A stretch of 64,000 nucleotides of DNA from Buxus sempervirens (lineage: Eukaryota; Streptophyta; Magnoliopsida; Buxales; Buxaceae), in NCBI GenBank assembly GCA_947561395.2, contig OX387190.1, positions 10,596,858 through 10,660,857 of the forward strand, read 5' to 3'. Under the pieces are notes generated by a model, which was not told the DNA's origin, ran no database searches, and saw only the letters and a program-made list of their open reading frames with translations. Below are positions 23,701 through 34,666 of this stretch, piece after piece (within the stretch, counting starts at the first letter, position 1; each line of letters starts with the position of its first letter). The position numbers and the translations under genes are program-made.

Positions 23701-23985
23701 AACGAAACCACAGAATATACAGTGGATCAGATTGATTTTGAGGTCGAGAGAACGTTCCATCCACAAACCCCGTATTGTTCTTGGCATTGAGAGCTGTCAA
23801 CATTGATCTGCTCCAAGTATAATAGTTCTCACCATTCAAAGGTTGAGAAACCAAGATTGAACCAGGGCTTTCTCCATGATGAAGAAAATAAGGATTGGAA
23901 AAATCCTCTAGAACAGAGTTGTTTGCAGATGCGGAAGAACTCATATCAAAGAAAAAAAATCAGAACAAAATAAGCTTTGATACCA
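20752..23985 (-). mobile_element. Copia fossil 1: gag, protease, integrase and primer site
   Basis: Minus-strand Copia parts, read from high to low coordinates. The primer-binding site TGGTATCAAAGC is complementary to initiator tRNA-Met (23985-23974). Gag begins at 23944 with a NYYTWSRSMLTALNAKN-type start. Protease carries WIIDSGATDHM near 22530. The GAG-pre-integrase HFRLGHPS and the integrase core ([29 protein letters not shown]) lie at 22150-20760. The gag part is rearranged and contains an inverted repeat (separate entry). The element is broken and old. Confidence 0.9.
22793..23700. repeat. inverted repeat within the gag region of Copia fossil 1
   Basis: The gag stretch around WILNSLTKEIVASVIST occurs twice, in opposite orientations: on the plus strand from about 22793 and on the minus strand from about 23700. 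The two arms run toward each other over roughly 270 bp and are nearly identical. The plus-oriented arm also carries the following gag part and a zinc-knuckle-like CTHCGLTGHTVDRC near 23340. Near-identity suggests one family and a recent inverted copy. Confidence 0.85.
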
Positions 23986-24178
23986 TATCAAAATAAGAAG
24001 GAAAGATTTGCAAGAAAGCAAAGAGAAATATTGGAGAGAAAAATGACGAAATTGTATTGTCTTGATTCTTCTTTACATGAGACAGATCTCTATTTATACA
24101 CATTGATAGCTAATTATCATAACAGAGACCAACAGACTAGCTAACTAACTAACAGAGAGACCAACAGACTAATAACAG
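23986..24178 (-). mobile_element. probable 5' LTR of Copia fossil 1 (approximate ends)
   Basis: It lies next to the tRNA-Met primer site. On the minus strand it carries TATAAATAGAG near 24118 and could begin TGTTATTAGTCTGTTGG at about 24178. TGTTAG/GGTCTCTCTG motifs repeat in its first part. It is short (about 190 bp), as in some Copia lineages. The start is not proven because no second LTR or target duplication is available. Confidence 0.5.
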
Positions 24179-24359
24179 AATAATAGATTGATTTGTCTTT
24201 ACTGAATTTTGACTTATAATTTAATACACAAACCAACTATTTAACTTCATTAGTATGATAATTCACAAAGAAATCAAATTATTTTAGTTAGTTTATCATG
24301 TTGGTCATGACAAACATAAATATAATGAAGCCTTAAGAAATGATAGAATTAAATAGTAA

Positions 24360-24545
24360 ATTCAACCTTAATATTTATATTTAGGGTTGAAAGGTTACAC
24401 GTTATTTTCTTGTTAATAGCATTCTATACTTAGCTGTTTTCTTGTATCTAGCTTTCTATATTTGAGAGATTTCTCCATGATTTGTAACGTATATATAACC
24501 TTGATTTACAATCGGTTTGATATATAGGAAAATCCTTTTTTCCCA
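24360..24545 (+). mobile_element. Copia LTR-like fragment
   Basis: A stretch with TTTGTAACGTATATATAACC and a downstream GATTTACAATCGGTTTGATA resembles the transcribed part of short plant Copia LTRs. There are no boundaries and no coding part. Confidence 0.3.
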
Positions 24546-24838
24546 TTTGACTATTTGTTATATTTTTGCGGGTCCCACCTGTGGGTGGTGTGCGTCCCAT
24601 ACGTGGGTGACCCAACCCACTTTAAGATGCCTAGTATGAATGGGCCAGGTGATTAAAGATAGAGATGGAGTGTAGGTGAGAATCCAAAATCTATATGGGA
24701 CTCTATCATTTGCTTTCTCTATAAATAGCACCCCAGGGCTCCCTATTTGTGTGATCATTGTCATTCGTGAGAAGGAATTAGAGCCCAGAGAAGAAGTGTT
24801 TCAACCTGGATAGAAAGATCCTCTATACGTAGAGCAGT

Positions 24839-24897
24839 GATTCTATCCTAGAGGATCCTGTTAATCAAGATTCTATCCTAGAGGATCCTATTAATTT
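24839..24897. repeat. 30-bp tandem duplication
   Basis: A unit starting GATTCTATCCTAGAGGATCC occurs twice head to tail (24839-24868 and 24869-24897) with one internal difference. Each unit contains the palindrome ATCCTAGAGGAT. Confidence 0.9.
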
Positions 24898-25736
24898 GTT
24901 CATCAGGTTCTCTAGAGACGTTGGTGTCACAGATATTTATCTAAAATCCAACATTTGTGTCATAGCTAGTGTTGATTACATCTTGTCAAGTTTTGGAATC
25001 CATCTTCACGGGATATAGATTTTCTATGTGAAAAAGTTCCACTTTGAATACGAGGAAGATGGGTGTCTATATTTTCTTGAAAAAATGAAAGAAAATCTGT
25101 TGCCAAGCATCCAAGAAGATGACTAGATGTTCATGGTTACCCATACTCGTCACCTAGGCACTGGGGGTCCCCTGGATGCACCATAACGGCCAACAAGGCC
25201 TAAAAGGCGTCTGGGCGGAACCAGGCTTGCTGCCCAGGCGCCTTGGATTACCTATAGGCGCTGGGCGAGCATAAAAGGAGTGGCCCAGGCCCAAAATGCC
25301 CAGGTGCTCGGGCAAATTGGGCCAACGACTGACTCCGCGCGCCTGGCTTGCGCGGCCCGTGCATGTGTGCAACAAGCCCCTGCGCCCAGGCACAGGCGTG
25401 CGATCGCGCGTGGGTCATGGCCCAGGCGCATTTCAAGCGCTGACGGGCCAGATGCCCCCCTGGCAATGCCCCGCCCGGGTGCGTAGCACCGACTGTACCC
25501 ACTCGCGGCCCATAGCCCACGTGCAACAGGGTCCGCGGCCCAGAGCGCCTAGACCTGTGGAAAAGAGAGCGCGGGGCGCGCCCATAGGCAAGCGCCCGGG
25601 CCCTGAGTTCCGCGTGCACACGACCTGGGCTTTGGCCCAGCGCGCCTGGGAAAAAGGCCCAAGCGCTTGTGTGTGTGCCGGGCTAGGCCTAGTGCCTGCC
25701 AGGAAGCCAAGCGCAGCCCCAAGCACCCGGGCGTGA

Positions 25737-25833
25737 CCCAGGTGCACCCTGGTGCAGCACAGTTGCACCCAAGTGCACCCAGACGCACCTAGGCGCACCC
25801 AGGTGCAGCCCATATGCGTCCAGGCATGCCCAG
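25737..25833. repeat. 10-bp GC-rich tandem repeat, consensus CCCAGGTGCA
   Basis: About nine consecutive units of 10-11 bp can be read: CCCAGGTGCA, CCCTGGTGCA, an 11-mer ending TTGCA, CCCAAGTGCA, CCCAGACGCA, CCTAGGCGCA, CCCAGGTGCA, and two more diverged. The wider GC-rich block upstream (25140-25736) carries scattered CCCAGGCGC and CCCAGGC copies, suggesting it grew from the same unit. Confidence 0.9.
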
Positions 25834-26320
25834 ATGATATTTTGGCCTTGTGGGGTCATTCCAATGTGCTTAGGCACTTGAATTGAGGGTATTACGCATG
25901 ATTTTGGCCTTTGTGGATATATATAAAGCATAGGTGATTACCTCCTTAGGTAAACTCCTTGGCATGACATCTGTAGCACAAGTGATCACCAATACAAAGC
26001 TAAAGCCCTAGGTGAATTCCCTGGCATGAAAATGAGGCCGATAAAGTACCCTTTAAAAGTGTTTTGTGTACTCACATTCTTGTTGTGTACCTAGAATTTT
26101 GGCATAATCATATGTTGATTGTATATTGTCAAGTGGTAATGAAAACTCCTTGTAGGATTTCTATGAAATTGTAGGATTGATAGTAAGATAATAGTCCTTT
26201 ATTTCTGGAAACGATTTCACACAACAGCCTAGGCCCTGTGATGTTTTCGACCCGGGATTTAGGATAGTATTTTATTGTTTAATTTAGAACAAATTCTCAA
26301 AATTTCATTATGTGTATATG

Positions 26321-26715
26321 CATATTGAACATGTCTCGTAATGTGCAATCTTTTGTAACAATGATAATCACTTCAAAGCAAATTGTTGTTGATCTCAACA
26401 AGGGAGAGAAACTTGATTGGAAGAATTATGATATGTGGCACAGGAAGATCCAGTATTTGCTTGAAGAATAGGACGTGCTTGAAACCTTGGCCCACAGCTT
26501 GACTTACCCTCAAGAGACCGAGGGAATATCTACAGGCCAGCACCAAAGGAATGAGAAGGCTTATTTAGCCTGGCCAAGAAAGACCGATGTGCCCAATTCA
26601 CCATGCTCAATAGCATGCACAACGATCTCATTGGCGAGTTTGAGGGTTATATGACAGCCCAGGACATGTGGAATGCCTTTCGCCTTGCATTCACAGGAAC
26701 TTCAGCCACCAATTT
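26321..26715 (+). mobile_element. Copia fossil 2, gag N-terminal part
   Basis: Plus-strand Copia gag: IVVDLNKGEKLDWKNYDMWH at about 26380-26440, then RKIQYLLEE and, in a neighbouring frame, YMTAQDMWNA-like sequence near 26655. These match UBN2/gag of the Copia group whose protease and integrase lie at 28.5-36.3 kb. It is broken by several changes and by an LTR insertion to its right. Confidence 0.8.
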
Positions 26716-26719
26716 ATTA

Positions 26720-28464
26720 ACAAACAAAAGTAAAGAATAATTTTATAAACCAATTTTTTCATGCTAGGAGAAAACCAACACAAAATATCCACAATTGGTT
26801 TGCAGTTGTTGTTTACTCTGCAGATCTGATTCTAACTAGTTAATTTAAATGCTAAACCTGATCTAATTTGTAGGGATTTAATATTCATGCTCTATATCAC
26901 TAGAAAGATCTATGAGTCTAGTTTCTAACACAACAAACGGTTTGTAATTTGAAGTTTCCTACAGGAAGTTATGGCCGTTTTACTACAGGTGGTTAAAACA
27001 GCCGCAAAACACAATGGACGGAAACCATCAATGTTTCTTGCAAGGTTCTGAGTTCCACTCGATCCTAAACCACTTTCATTCAACTACCAACACCCTAGAC
27101 TAAATTTCAAACCATTTATATGAATTTTTACGCAAGTATGCTAAGCCCTCGCAACCCACCGAAATTTTAGACTACTAACCTCATCTTAAGTTTCTCTAAC
27201 AAAAGATAGCCTAGACCAGTTTCATTTTCTCAGCCCCATTTCTGAAACCTAAAAGCAGTATTTTCCTTATCCAAATCAAACCTAGAATCGTAACCTAAAT
27301 ATAAATCCCATCACAAATAAGAAACCATATTCGTACCAAGAAATCCCTTTACATTCTGTCTGCACTCATCAAAATTTAATTCAAAGACATCATATGATCT
27401 ACAGCACTCCCATCGGAACCACTTCCTAAATATTCTTGATCAAATTACTACAACAGGATCACTAACATATTCGAAACTGATTACCCAAAACAAACATGCT
27501 TCATTACCAACAACATCCAACAAGGTTGGTCACAAGATTCCTTGGCAAATTAGCATCTTAAAACAGTATATTAACCAAACAACAAATCGACCCACATTTT
27601 ATGATTATCTCGTCATCAACAAAATAGTTTGGCAGAATTTGAAGAACAAATTTCTCACAATCAAGTTAAGAGATTCACATGAACAAATTTCTCCCAATCT
27701 GGAAGTAGGATAAACAAGATTTGATTTTTCTACTAAGCTGGTCGAACCCTCATGTCTAGTTGCAGGTTCAAATTATACTCACAAGCCAAAAACAAAAAAC
27801 AAGATATGGGCATTTTTTTGCAAACCGTAATCGATCAGAAGCAATCAAACCAACAGTAATTGAAACGGCAATCAATCGAACCAAACAATAATTGCTCAAA
27901 CAAACAGAAATAGAAGAAAACGATCAAACAACAGTCGATTAAACGAGAAAAATGCTACTTACCTAAATCGCACAGCCCAATCGCCCAGAACAAAACAGAA
28001 CCCTCTCACGCACGACCAAGATGGAAGAATCTCTCTCTTCCTCCTCCTCTTCTTCTCCTTCTCATTTTTTTTCCTCTTCTGCGTTTTCTTCTCCTCACGA
28101 ATGACCGAGAAGGACAGACCTTGCTTCCTCTTTTTCTCTTCTTCTTCTCTTTTTCTTCTTCTTTCTCCTTTCCTCCTTCGTCCCCTGCTTTTGCGATTTC
28201 CCTTTTTTTTTTTCTTCTTCTAACCCTAATGCCCCATTCAGATGAAAGAACCTACGGGTTCTTTCATCTAATAAAATGTTATATTTATTATATCTTTTTT
28301 TTTCATTGGTCTGGTTGAACTAGTTTAATAAATTGAACCAAGCCCATTAAACCCCTAACCTAACCAACTCACCCAAACCAATTGATTTGACTAAATTGTA
28401 AATCATCTATTTGTTCTTACTTAATATATTTAATCTTTATTAAAATTTTCTCAAAATTCCAGGG
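26720..28464 (-). mobile_element. reverse LTR inserted in Copia fossil 2 gag
   Basis: On the minus strand it begins TGTAAAACCCTGGAATTTTG at 28464 and runs about 1.7 kb. It has a purine-rich leader (28010-28220 reversed) with a splice-donor-like TTTAG/GTAAGT near 27960. The start resembles the fragment at 5893. The right edge against Copia gag is sharp; the left edge near 26720 is approximate and no target duplication could be matched. No internal coding part is seen. Confidence 0.55.
28240..28269. repeat. perfect palindrome with 13-bp arms
   Basis: AGATGAAAGAACC (28240-28252) and GGTTCTTTCATCT (28257-28269) are exact inverted copies with a 4-base loop, inside the reverse LTR. Confidence 0.95.
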
Positions 28465-29222
28465 TTTTACAAGATCCTAGCAGTTTTGAGATCCTTTTTC
28501 TGATTCTTGGGAGCATATGAAGCTTATGATGGCGCACAATGAAAGTATTAAGACTTTCATCGATCTATTATGTCATCTAGAGCTGGAAGCAAAGAGGTGA
28601 GCTGCAACGTCTGAGCCGTCTATTTATTTAGCTGAACCAGTGCAACATAAATGTTATAAACCTAAGCTCAAGCGCGGAGACAATGTCTAGAATCAAGAAG
28701 ATAAGGATCCGAACTCTACGAGGTAGGCTGGAAGAGGAAAGCAATGCCGAGGCAAGTGAGGAAAGAAAGACATCTCAAAGATCAAGTGCTTCAATTGCAA
28801 GAGCTTTGGCCATTTCGCTTGGAATTGTCTTAAGCATAAGGAGCAAGCAAGCACATAACGAGAGATCGAAGAGGGGTTCATAGATTATAGGTGATTACCA
28901 TTTGGAAGTTAGAAGGTCTACATGGGGAACAATTCAAATGTGGATGTGCTTGGTGTTGGCAAGTATCCACTCAAGACATGAGAAAATCAGTCGTTGATAC
29001 TTCATGATGTTCTCTATGCTCCAGAGATTCATCGTAGCTTGGTCTCAGTAGTTGAATTAGCTAGGCTTAATTTTGATGTTTCTTTTAGTAAGGATTCCTT
29101 TGTTATTAGTTTTGGTGGTGTAATTGTTGCTAAAGGGGTTGTGAAGGATGGATTATGTTGTTTGAATACAGTTTCAGACTTTAATTCTTCTCTCCATTTG
29201 GCTAATTCTAATGTAATGTGAC
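28465..29222 (+). mobile_element. Copia fossil 2, gag end and protease end
   Basis: Plus-strand parts are a gag C-terminal HNESIKTFIDLLCHLELEAK-like stretch near 28540, a Lys-rich zinc-knuckle region at 28680-28850, and LLHDVLYAPEIHRSLVSVVE at 28995-29055, the conserved end of Copia protease. Broken. Confidence 0.8.
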
Positions 29223-31645
29223 TGTTAGCACCTGATTTTTGCACCCCCAAAATAAAGAAAAATGAAAAGACAAACTAAAAGTCAAACCCTGAGGGGGTCA
29301 AAAATTGACTTTTTGATTCAAGTAAATTTGGCCATCAAACTTCAGCTCATTGAAAAGAGCGTTTCGACACGATTCCAACGCAACTGAATTTGCTGGAATT
29401 GGAGTCCAGGTGAGAAAGATATGAGCTGGTCAAACTTTTGGGGAGCAAAAAGTTGACTTTTTGCTCGACCCCAATTCAACTGCCAAACTTGACCCCAGTG
29501 GACAGGTGGTTCCGAGCCGGTTCCAACAACACTAAATTTGCTGAAATCGGACACCGGATGAAGAAGTTATGAGCAGTTGAAGTTTCAGAAAAACTGCCCA
29601 TGTGGCAAAAAAGGCAGCAAAAATGGAATAAACCAATAAAGTAAATAAGATAAATGTGTTTAATAATATTTTAATAAAGAGAATCTCGCTTTTTAATAAA
29701 ATAATCGAAAAATCGAATAAGAATCTTGCAAAAAACCAAATTGAATAAAGGTTTGAAATCCAAACATTTTAAAAACGTGCTGGACCGTATTTGATTTACG
29801 GGCAGGGCATGCCCGTATTTGAAATACGGGCAAGATTCTGGAAGGAAACACGCGTCGCTGTACGGCGGGACACGCATCCCGTACGGCCGAATCTGCGATA
29901 ATTGCAAATATTCGTTTTTCGCCCGTACTTGAATTACGGGCAAGGCACGCCCGTACTTGAATTACGGGCAAGGCATGCCCGTACTTCAAATACGGGCACA
30001 AAAATTTTGCCTATAAATAGAGAGGCCACCCCCCTCATTTGAACAAGCCCTCTCCTCTCTGGCCTACCCCCTCTCCCTCCTGGTGCTCTCCACGACCAAA
30101 TGCTGCCCAACCACCACTACTCCTAACCTAAAATCTTTTTCATACCCAAATTACCCTTATGTTATAAGACTACCCCAAAACCATGCCCAAGTATCCTGTT
30201 TACCCCTCATTGATCAAAGTCATTTAACCAAGTCTAACCAAACCCTTCCCAATTCATCCCAACAAACCTTGAAGGACGCGGAAGCGCTGCCGGCTTTCTC
30301 GGAGAATCCAGACATCACAAATCTAGGCTTAATAGTGTGGTAATGATCTTAATAACTCTTTTCTTTAAATATACATGTGAATTCCTTCATTTAAGTGATT
30401 TTGAAATCCTTTTTTAATACCTGATTACTAATCAACTCGTTTTGTTTTGATGGAATCCTCTACACAAATGAGCCATATTCCATGAAATAAAGGATGGATT
30501 CAAAGAACACTAAAAATCTAATATTTTGATTAATGGTGTTTGCAAATACAAAAAAAAAGGGAGTTTGTTCTCTTTAAACTTTCCCCTGTAAACTCCCTTT
30601 TTCATGCTGGAATTTGGTTACTAATAACCAAGAGGGGGACCAGTTGCTTTAAGAAGAACAGAAGACGGAAGAAATGGTTTTATAAGCCAAATGAAAGAAA
30701 TGTGGAACCTGGAAGGAAAGCAGAAGCCCTGTGGATGTTACCAGAAGACCCAGAAAAGCCACGGAACTGATCCAGGTTGAAATCGGCGGCAAACATGTGA
30801 AACAAGTCGCGTCCGTAAACTCAGGCCGGTCCAGCCTGGACCGTGTTTGATTCACGGACAAGGGGGACCGGAATCCATTCACGGGCAAGCGAGACCGTAA
30901 AGAAAATACGGGCAGATGTAAAAATAATGTAAAAAGTGTAATTTCTTGGTTCGGTTGGGCCTGACCCGGCCTAAGCCGGCTTGAACCACTCCCTTAAACC
31001 ACTTGGGCTATATTAAGCCCATTTTTGGACTTTGGGCCTAGATAGGCCCATCAAGATCCCTTTGGCCCACTTGTGGGGCCCACTTTTGACTGGTCCATAC
31101 CAGGCCTGTTTTCAATAAACAGGCCCAAGACCATTTGACTCTTGGCGAATGGGCCAAATCCAAGCCCGCTAAGCCCATGGAATTTGTAAATAAATAAGAT
31201 AACCAAATGGGTTACCCAATAACCCAACTGGGCCCAAAGTCCAACCATGGCAGCCCACGGGTCTTCCAACGGGACCCGGGTCCGACCCACTCCACTTAAA
31301 TCAACGAAAAGATAAAATCAAATAAAAGGGACCCACACCTCCAAAGGGCCCCGCCAGACCCAATAAGCAGCATGCTGGTCTAGGAAGGGTGAACTTGACT
31401 CAAAAAACCAGGGAGACCCGAGGGACCCGTCAAACCAACGGGGCGGACCGGGGTGTCTTTAGGACTTCCCCGGATCGTAACCGAGGACTTAGCTAGAATT
31501 CTGAAAAGCCGCAGACCAGACTTAGACCCGATTAGGGCAAAACCGTGTCTGTCTGTACTCTCAGGCAGTGGCGACTTTGAATGTCCCGAGGCACGCACCA
31601 AAGGTGCGCCCGGTGTGCGATCTAGGCCAGGTTTAGGTGCGCACA
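29223..31645 (+). mobile_element. solo LTR (2.4 kb), target duplication GTGAC
   Basis: Starts TGTTAGCACCTGATTTTTGC and ends GGTGCGCACA. The flanks are GTGAC at 29218-29222 and 31646-31650. A TATA box (TATAAATA) is at 30012-30019. GTGGCGACT occurs near 31568, as in the other large LTRs. No internal region. Its start and palindrome core match the minus-oriented LTR at 48375-50905, so the two are one family. Confidence 0.9.
29785..29997. repeat. palindrome array ending just upstream of the TATA box
   Basis: A 21-base palindrome with perfect 10-bp arms (GCCCGTATTT-G-AAATACGGGC) lies at 29811-29831. Three units at 28-bp spacing follow at 29921-29941, 29949-29969 and 29977-29997, built on GCCCGTA...TACGGGC. 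The last unit ends 14 bases before TATAAATA. A looser group with the same CCGT/ACGG theme is at 30815-30905 in the downstream part. Confidence 0.95.
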
Positions 31646-31867
31646 GTGACATCTCAGTTTTTATTATGGTATGCTAGACTAGGCCATATTGGCCAAGATA
31701 GATTGAATAGGTTCGCTCGAGTAGGTCTTTTGGAATCACTCATCAAAGTTAATCTTCCTCTTTGTGAGGATTGTCTGGTAGGGAAGTCAAGTAGAAAACC
31801 CTTCGACAAAGCAAATAGATCAACTGAACCCTTAGAACTAATCCATTATGATGTGTGTGTGTGTGTG
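31646..31867 (+). mobile_element. Copia fossil 2, GAG-pre-integrase segment
   Basis: WYARLGHIGQDRLNRFARVG, then LCEDCLVGKSSRKPF and LELIHYDVC: the conserved zinc-binding pre-integrase and start of the integrase core, plus strand. It ends where the next LTR inserted into a GT-rich stretch. Confidence 0.9.
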
Positions 31868-32375
31868 TGTAAGCACCTCATTTTTTCACCCCTCAGAAAA
31901 CCAGAAATGAAAACCCTAAAAGACACGTCAAACCCTAGGGAACAGAAATTGATTTTCTGATCAAACTTGAATTAACTACCATACCTTGTCCTAATGGATA
32001 GAAAATCGCAACACGATTCCAACGCAATTGAGTTTGCTAGAATCTAAGTCCAGATAAAGAAGATATGAGTAGAACAACCTTAAAGGTAAAACTGTAAATA
32101 AATGCAGAAATCATGTCCACGTAGTAAATGTGCAAGTCACATTTGCTAAGTGGCAAATTAAAGGACAAAATCAGAATAAGACAAAACACAAAAGCAAAAT
32201 ATCTTAAATAAAATAATATTATTTCATATAATATCTCATTTTAATTGATTAATAAATTAATAAAATAAAAAATTCGGATTCTCTCATTTATGAGAGAAAT
32301 CCCACTCATTGCAGCCAAATAGGAGAGAGAAAGTAAGAATCTAAAAAGATTTAAAAATAACCAAAATTTAATTTC

Positions 32376-32401
32376 GGTTATACATAAAAACATGTATAAC
32401 C
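32376..32401. repeat. palindrome with 10-bp arms, upstream of the LTR promoter
   Basis: GGTTATACAT (32376-32385) and ATGTATAACC (32392-32401) are exact inverted copies. A second palindrome on the same GGTTAT core lies closer to the TATA box: AGCATAACC (33361-33369) with GGTTATGCT (33384-33392). Confidence 0.95.
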
Positions 32402-32414
32402 AAAATATAATTTC

Positions 32415-33233
32415 TAGAGCTGTAAATCTAGCTCGGACCGCCCAACCCAACCTGAATAAGAGCCTGAAGTGAGTATTGAGTTTGGGTCTGGGTTTGGGTT
32501 TGGGTTGGGTTTCATTTCTAGCCTGAAGTTGAGTTTGGGTTGGGCTTGGGTTCAAGTTATACAACCCGAAATTAATGTTGACATATATAGATATATGTAC
32601 ACGTTATATATATATATATAAGTGAATATTTATTTGTATATATATGCATCATTGTTTTCTTTTCCTTTTATATTGTCATTGTATTTATGCAAACAACTAT
32701 TAAACATAAATTATTAACATGTGATAATAAATTTATGAATTTTGTCGAATAAATAATTTTATACTCACATACATATACATATATGTTACAATGAATGTGA
32801 TATTTGAGAGCACATACTCTACAAGAAAGATTGTGCAAAACCACAAATATAGTGAGCTAGTATTATATTTTAAAAATTTTAAAGAAGTAAATTAATTAAG
32901 TGTTTTTTTCCCAAATTCAAGGGACAAATCAAGAGGAATTTGTAATATTTGTATTTATAAAAAACAAACATAAAAGCATGTTGATAGACGATTTAATGAA
33001 TGATATTCCAACATTTTGTAATTATAAAAAAAATTCAAAATCTTACATTTTGTTTGGGCCAACCCGAACCCAGCCTGAACTCAAACAATAACAAACAATA
33101 ATGTTTGGGTTAGATTTGGGTTTAGTGAGTTTGGGTTAGGGCGGGTCAACGACGATTTTGGGCTAGTAAATCCTAGATTGGGTTGAGCCCAAACTCTCAT
33201 AACCCAACCCAACCCACCCTACATACACCTCTA
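32415..33233. mobile_element. hAT-type MITE nested in the solo LTR, 8-bp target duplication ATAATTTC
   Basis: The ends are TAGAGCTGTAAAT and, on the reverse strand, TAGAGGTGTATGTAG. Exact ATAATTTC direct repeats flank it at 32407-32414 and 33234-33241. The inside is AT-rich with GGGTTTGGGTT-type subterminal repeats. No coding capacity. The exact duplication shows it inserted after the LTR. Confidence 0.93.
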
Positions 33234-34633
33234 ATAATTTCGGTTCAGAGCTTTTTTCCTAGATTTTTGTATCATGATTCTCTGTGCGAATCTCTAACAC
33301 AAATCATGTTGATTTGATGTTAATGTGATCGAAATTATATTTCAGTCACAAGTGAAAAATAGCATAACCGAACTGTGTTTTTTGGTTATGCTATTTTTTC
33401 CTATATAAGGGAAAAAGCAACTCATTTCTAGGGGTTCAGTGATTTTTCTCTCCTCTAACCTCTCTCTTCAACCCCCTCCTCACTCCCTAAGCCTTCTAAC
33501 CCCATCAAACCTCTCCAAATCATCACCCTACCCTTCTTCTTCCACTTTAACCAAGAGGAACCTGAGAGAACACTTGGAGACTTGAAGAGGGAGTGTTCCA
33601 GCTCTTGTCCACACCTCAAGGGACCTCCAAGCACTCTCAAGAAGTTGTTCCTCTTCAAGATGAGTTTCCCTAACACTTTTTATGTAACATATGTGAGATT
33701 TAGAGTGAATGGAGCATATTTGAGCATCTCATGATCTTCTAGTGTTAGTTTATTGCTGTTCTCATCTTCTTTTTTCCATTTTCCTTAACTCTTTCTCTCA
33801 AGAGAGAACTCCCATGGTAAGGGGATGTGAAGGTGTCAAATGGGAGATTGAGAGATGGGTTAAAGTCCCCAAAAGTCTCATTTTAATGTCTCTCCATGCT
33901 TGCCTTCTTATTATCATTCAAGGAAGAGTTTGTTCTTCCCTCCCTCATCCAATGTATCCTATAAATCCCTCACTTCCCCTTCTTCACTAGTTTTTATAGC
34001 CCTTCTTAGCACTCTTTTGAGATTGTTATATTCCTCCATGAGGTTGGTTTGCATGGTTTACCATTCTTAACATGTGCGCATGGGAATGCATATCACACAC
34101 ACTCATACACTGATTTGGATGACCTCAAAGCATGCCTTCCCTTTTGTATAATGTGCCATGAGGAAATATGCCTAGTTTCTTCCTTTGAGGCTTTGTTAGT
34201 AGTCCCTGGGTACACTCCATATTGCACGCACACACATGTGTATTTCCAGCATGTTTACCATATTCAATACCTTGTTTTTTTAGTGAAGTTTGCTTGCTTT
34301 GTGCGGGCATGAACATGATATGGCTGGATGTGACCTAGACTAAGGCCAATTGGGCCACTTTCTCTTACTCTTCCCATGGAGAAGGAAAGGTAGTCTAATA
34401 CAGGGAAATGAGACACTCAAGGTCTCATTTCAGATCTAGGATTTCATCCTAAAGTGGGGCGGGAAGGCCCCTAGCCTCATCCCCTCCCATCCCTTGCTTT
34501 AAAATCAAGTTCAATAGCTCAATTAGGATCAAATCCCCAATTCCAAACCACTGCGAGCCCATAGAAACCCTGGTTACCTTTAAGAACCGGTGAGCCCAAT
34601 CTCCCTCCAAAAATTGCATTTTTGTGATTTTTT

Positions 34634-34666
34634 ATGCTTGACCGAAATCTTAGTTCGGTCAAGCAT
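34634..34666. repeat. palindrome with 13-bp arms in the downstream part of the LTR
   Basis: ATGCTTGACCGAA (34634-34646) and TTCGGTCAAGCAT (34654-34666) are exact inverted copies. CCGAA and TTCGG motifs continue to about 34725. The ACCGAA core also occurs in the upstream palindrome at 33366-33372. Confidence 0.95.

Larger units (their letters stand above)
24560..26320 (+). mobile_element. leader/LTR region of Copia fossil 2, with GC-rich block
   Basis: Lies directly upstream of Copia fossil 2 gag. It has a TATA box (CTCTATAAATAGC) at about 24717, a short tandem duplication at 24839-24897, and from 25140 to 25840 an unusually GC-rich block ending in a 10-bp tandem repeat. The GC-rich block is open in many frames at once, but no frame shows a domain or conserved pattern, so it is not taken as coding. 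Which part is LTR and which is untranslated leader cannot be settled. Confidence 0.45.

Noticed and set aside
25154-25931. Many long overlapping open frames on both strands
   Set aside because: The GC-rich block has few stop codons in any frame. No frame shows domain, codon or conservation signs, and the sequence is repeat-built.
26720-28464. Target duplication of the reverse LTR in Copia fossil 2
   Set aside because: AGATC on the right has no match at the left boundary.
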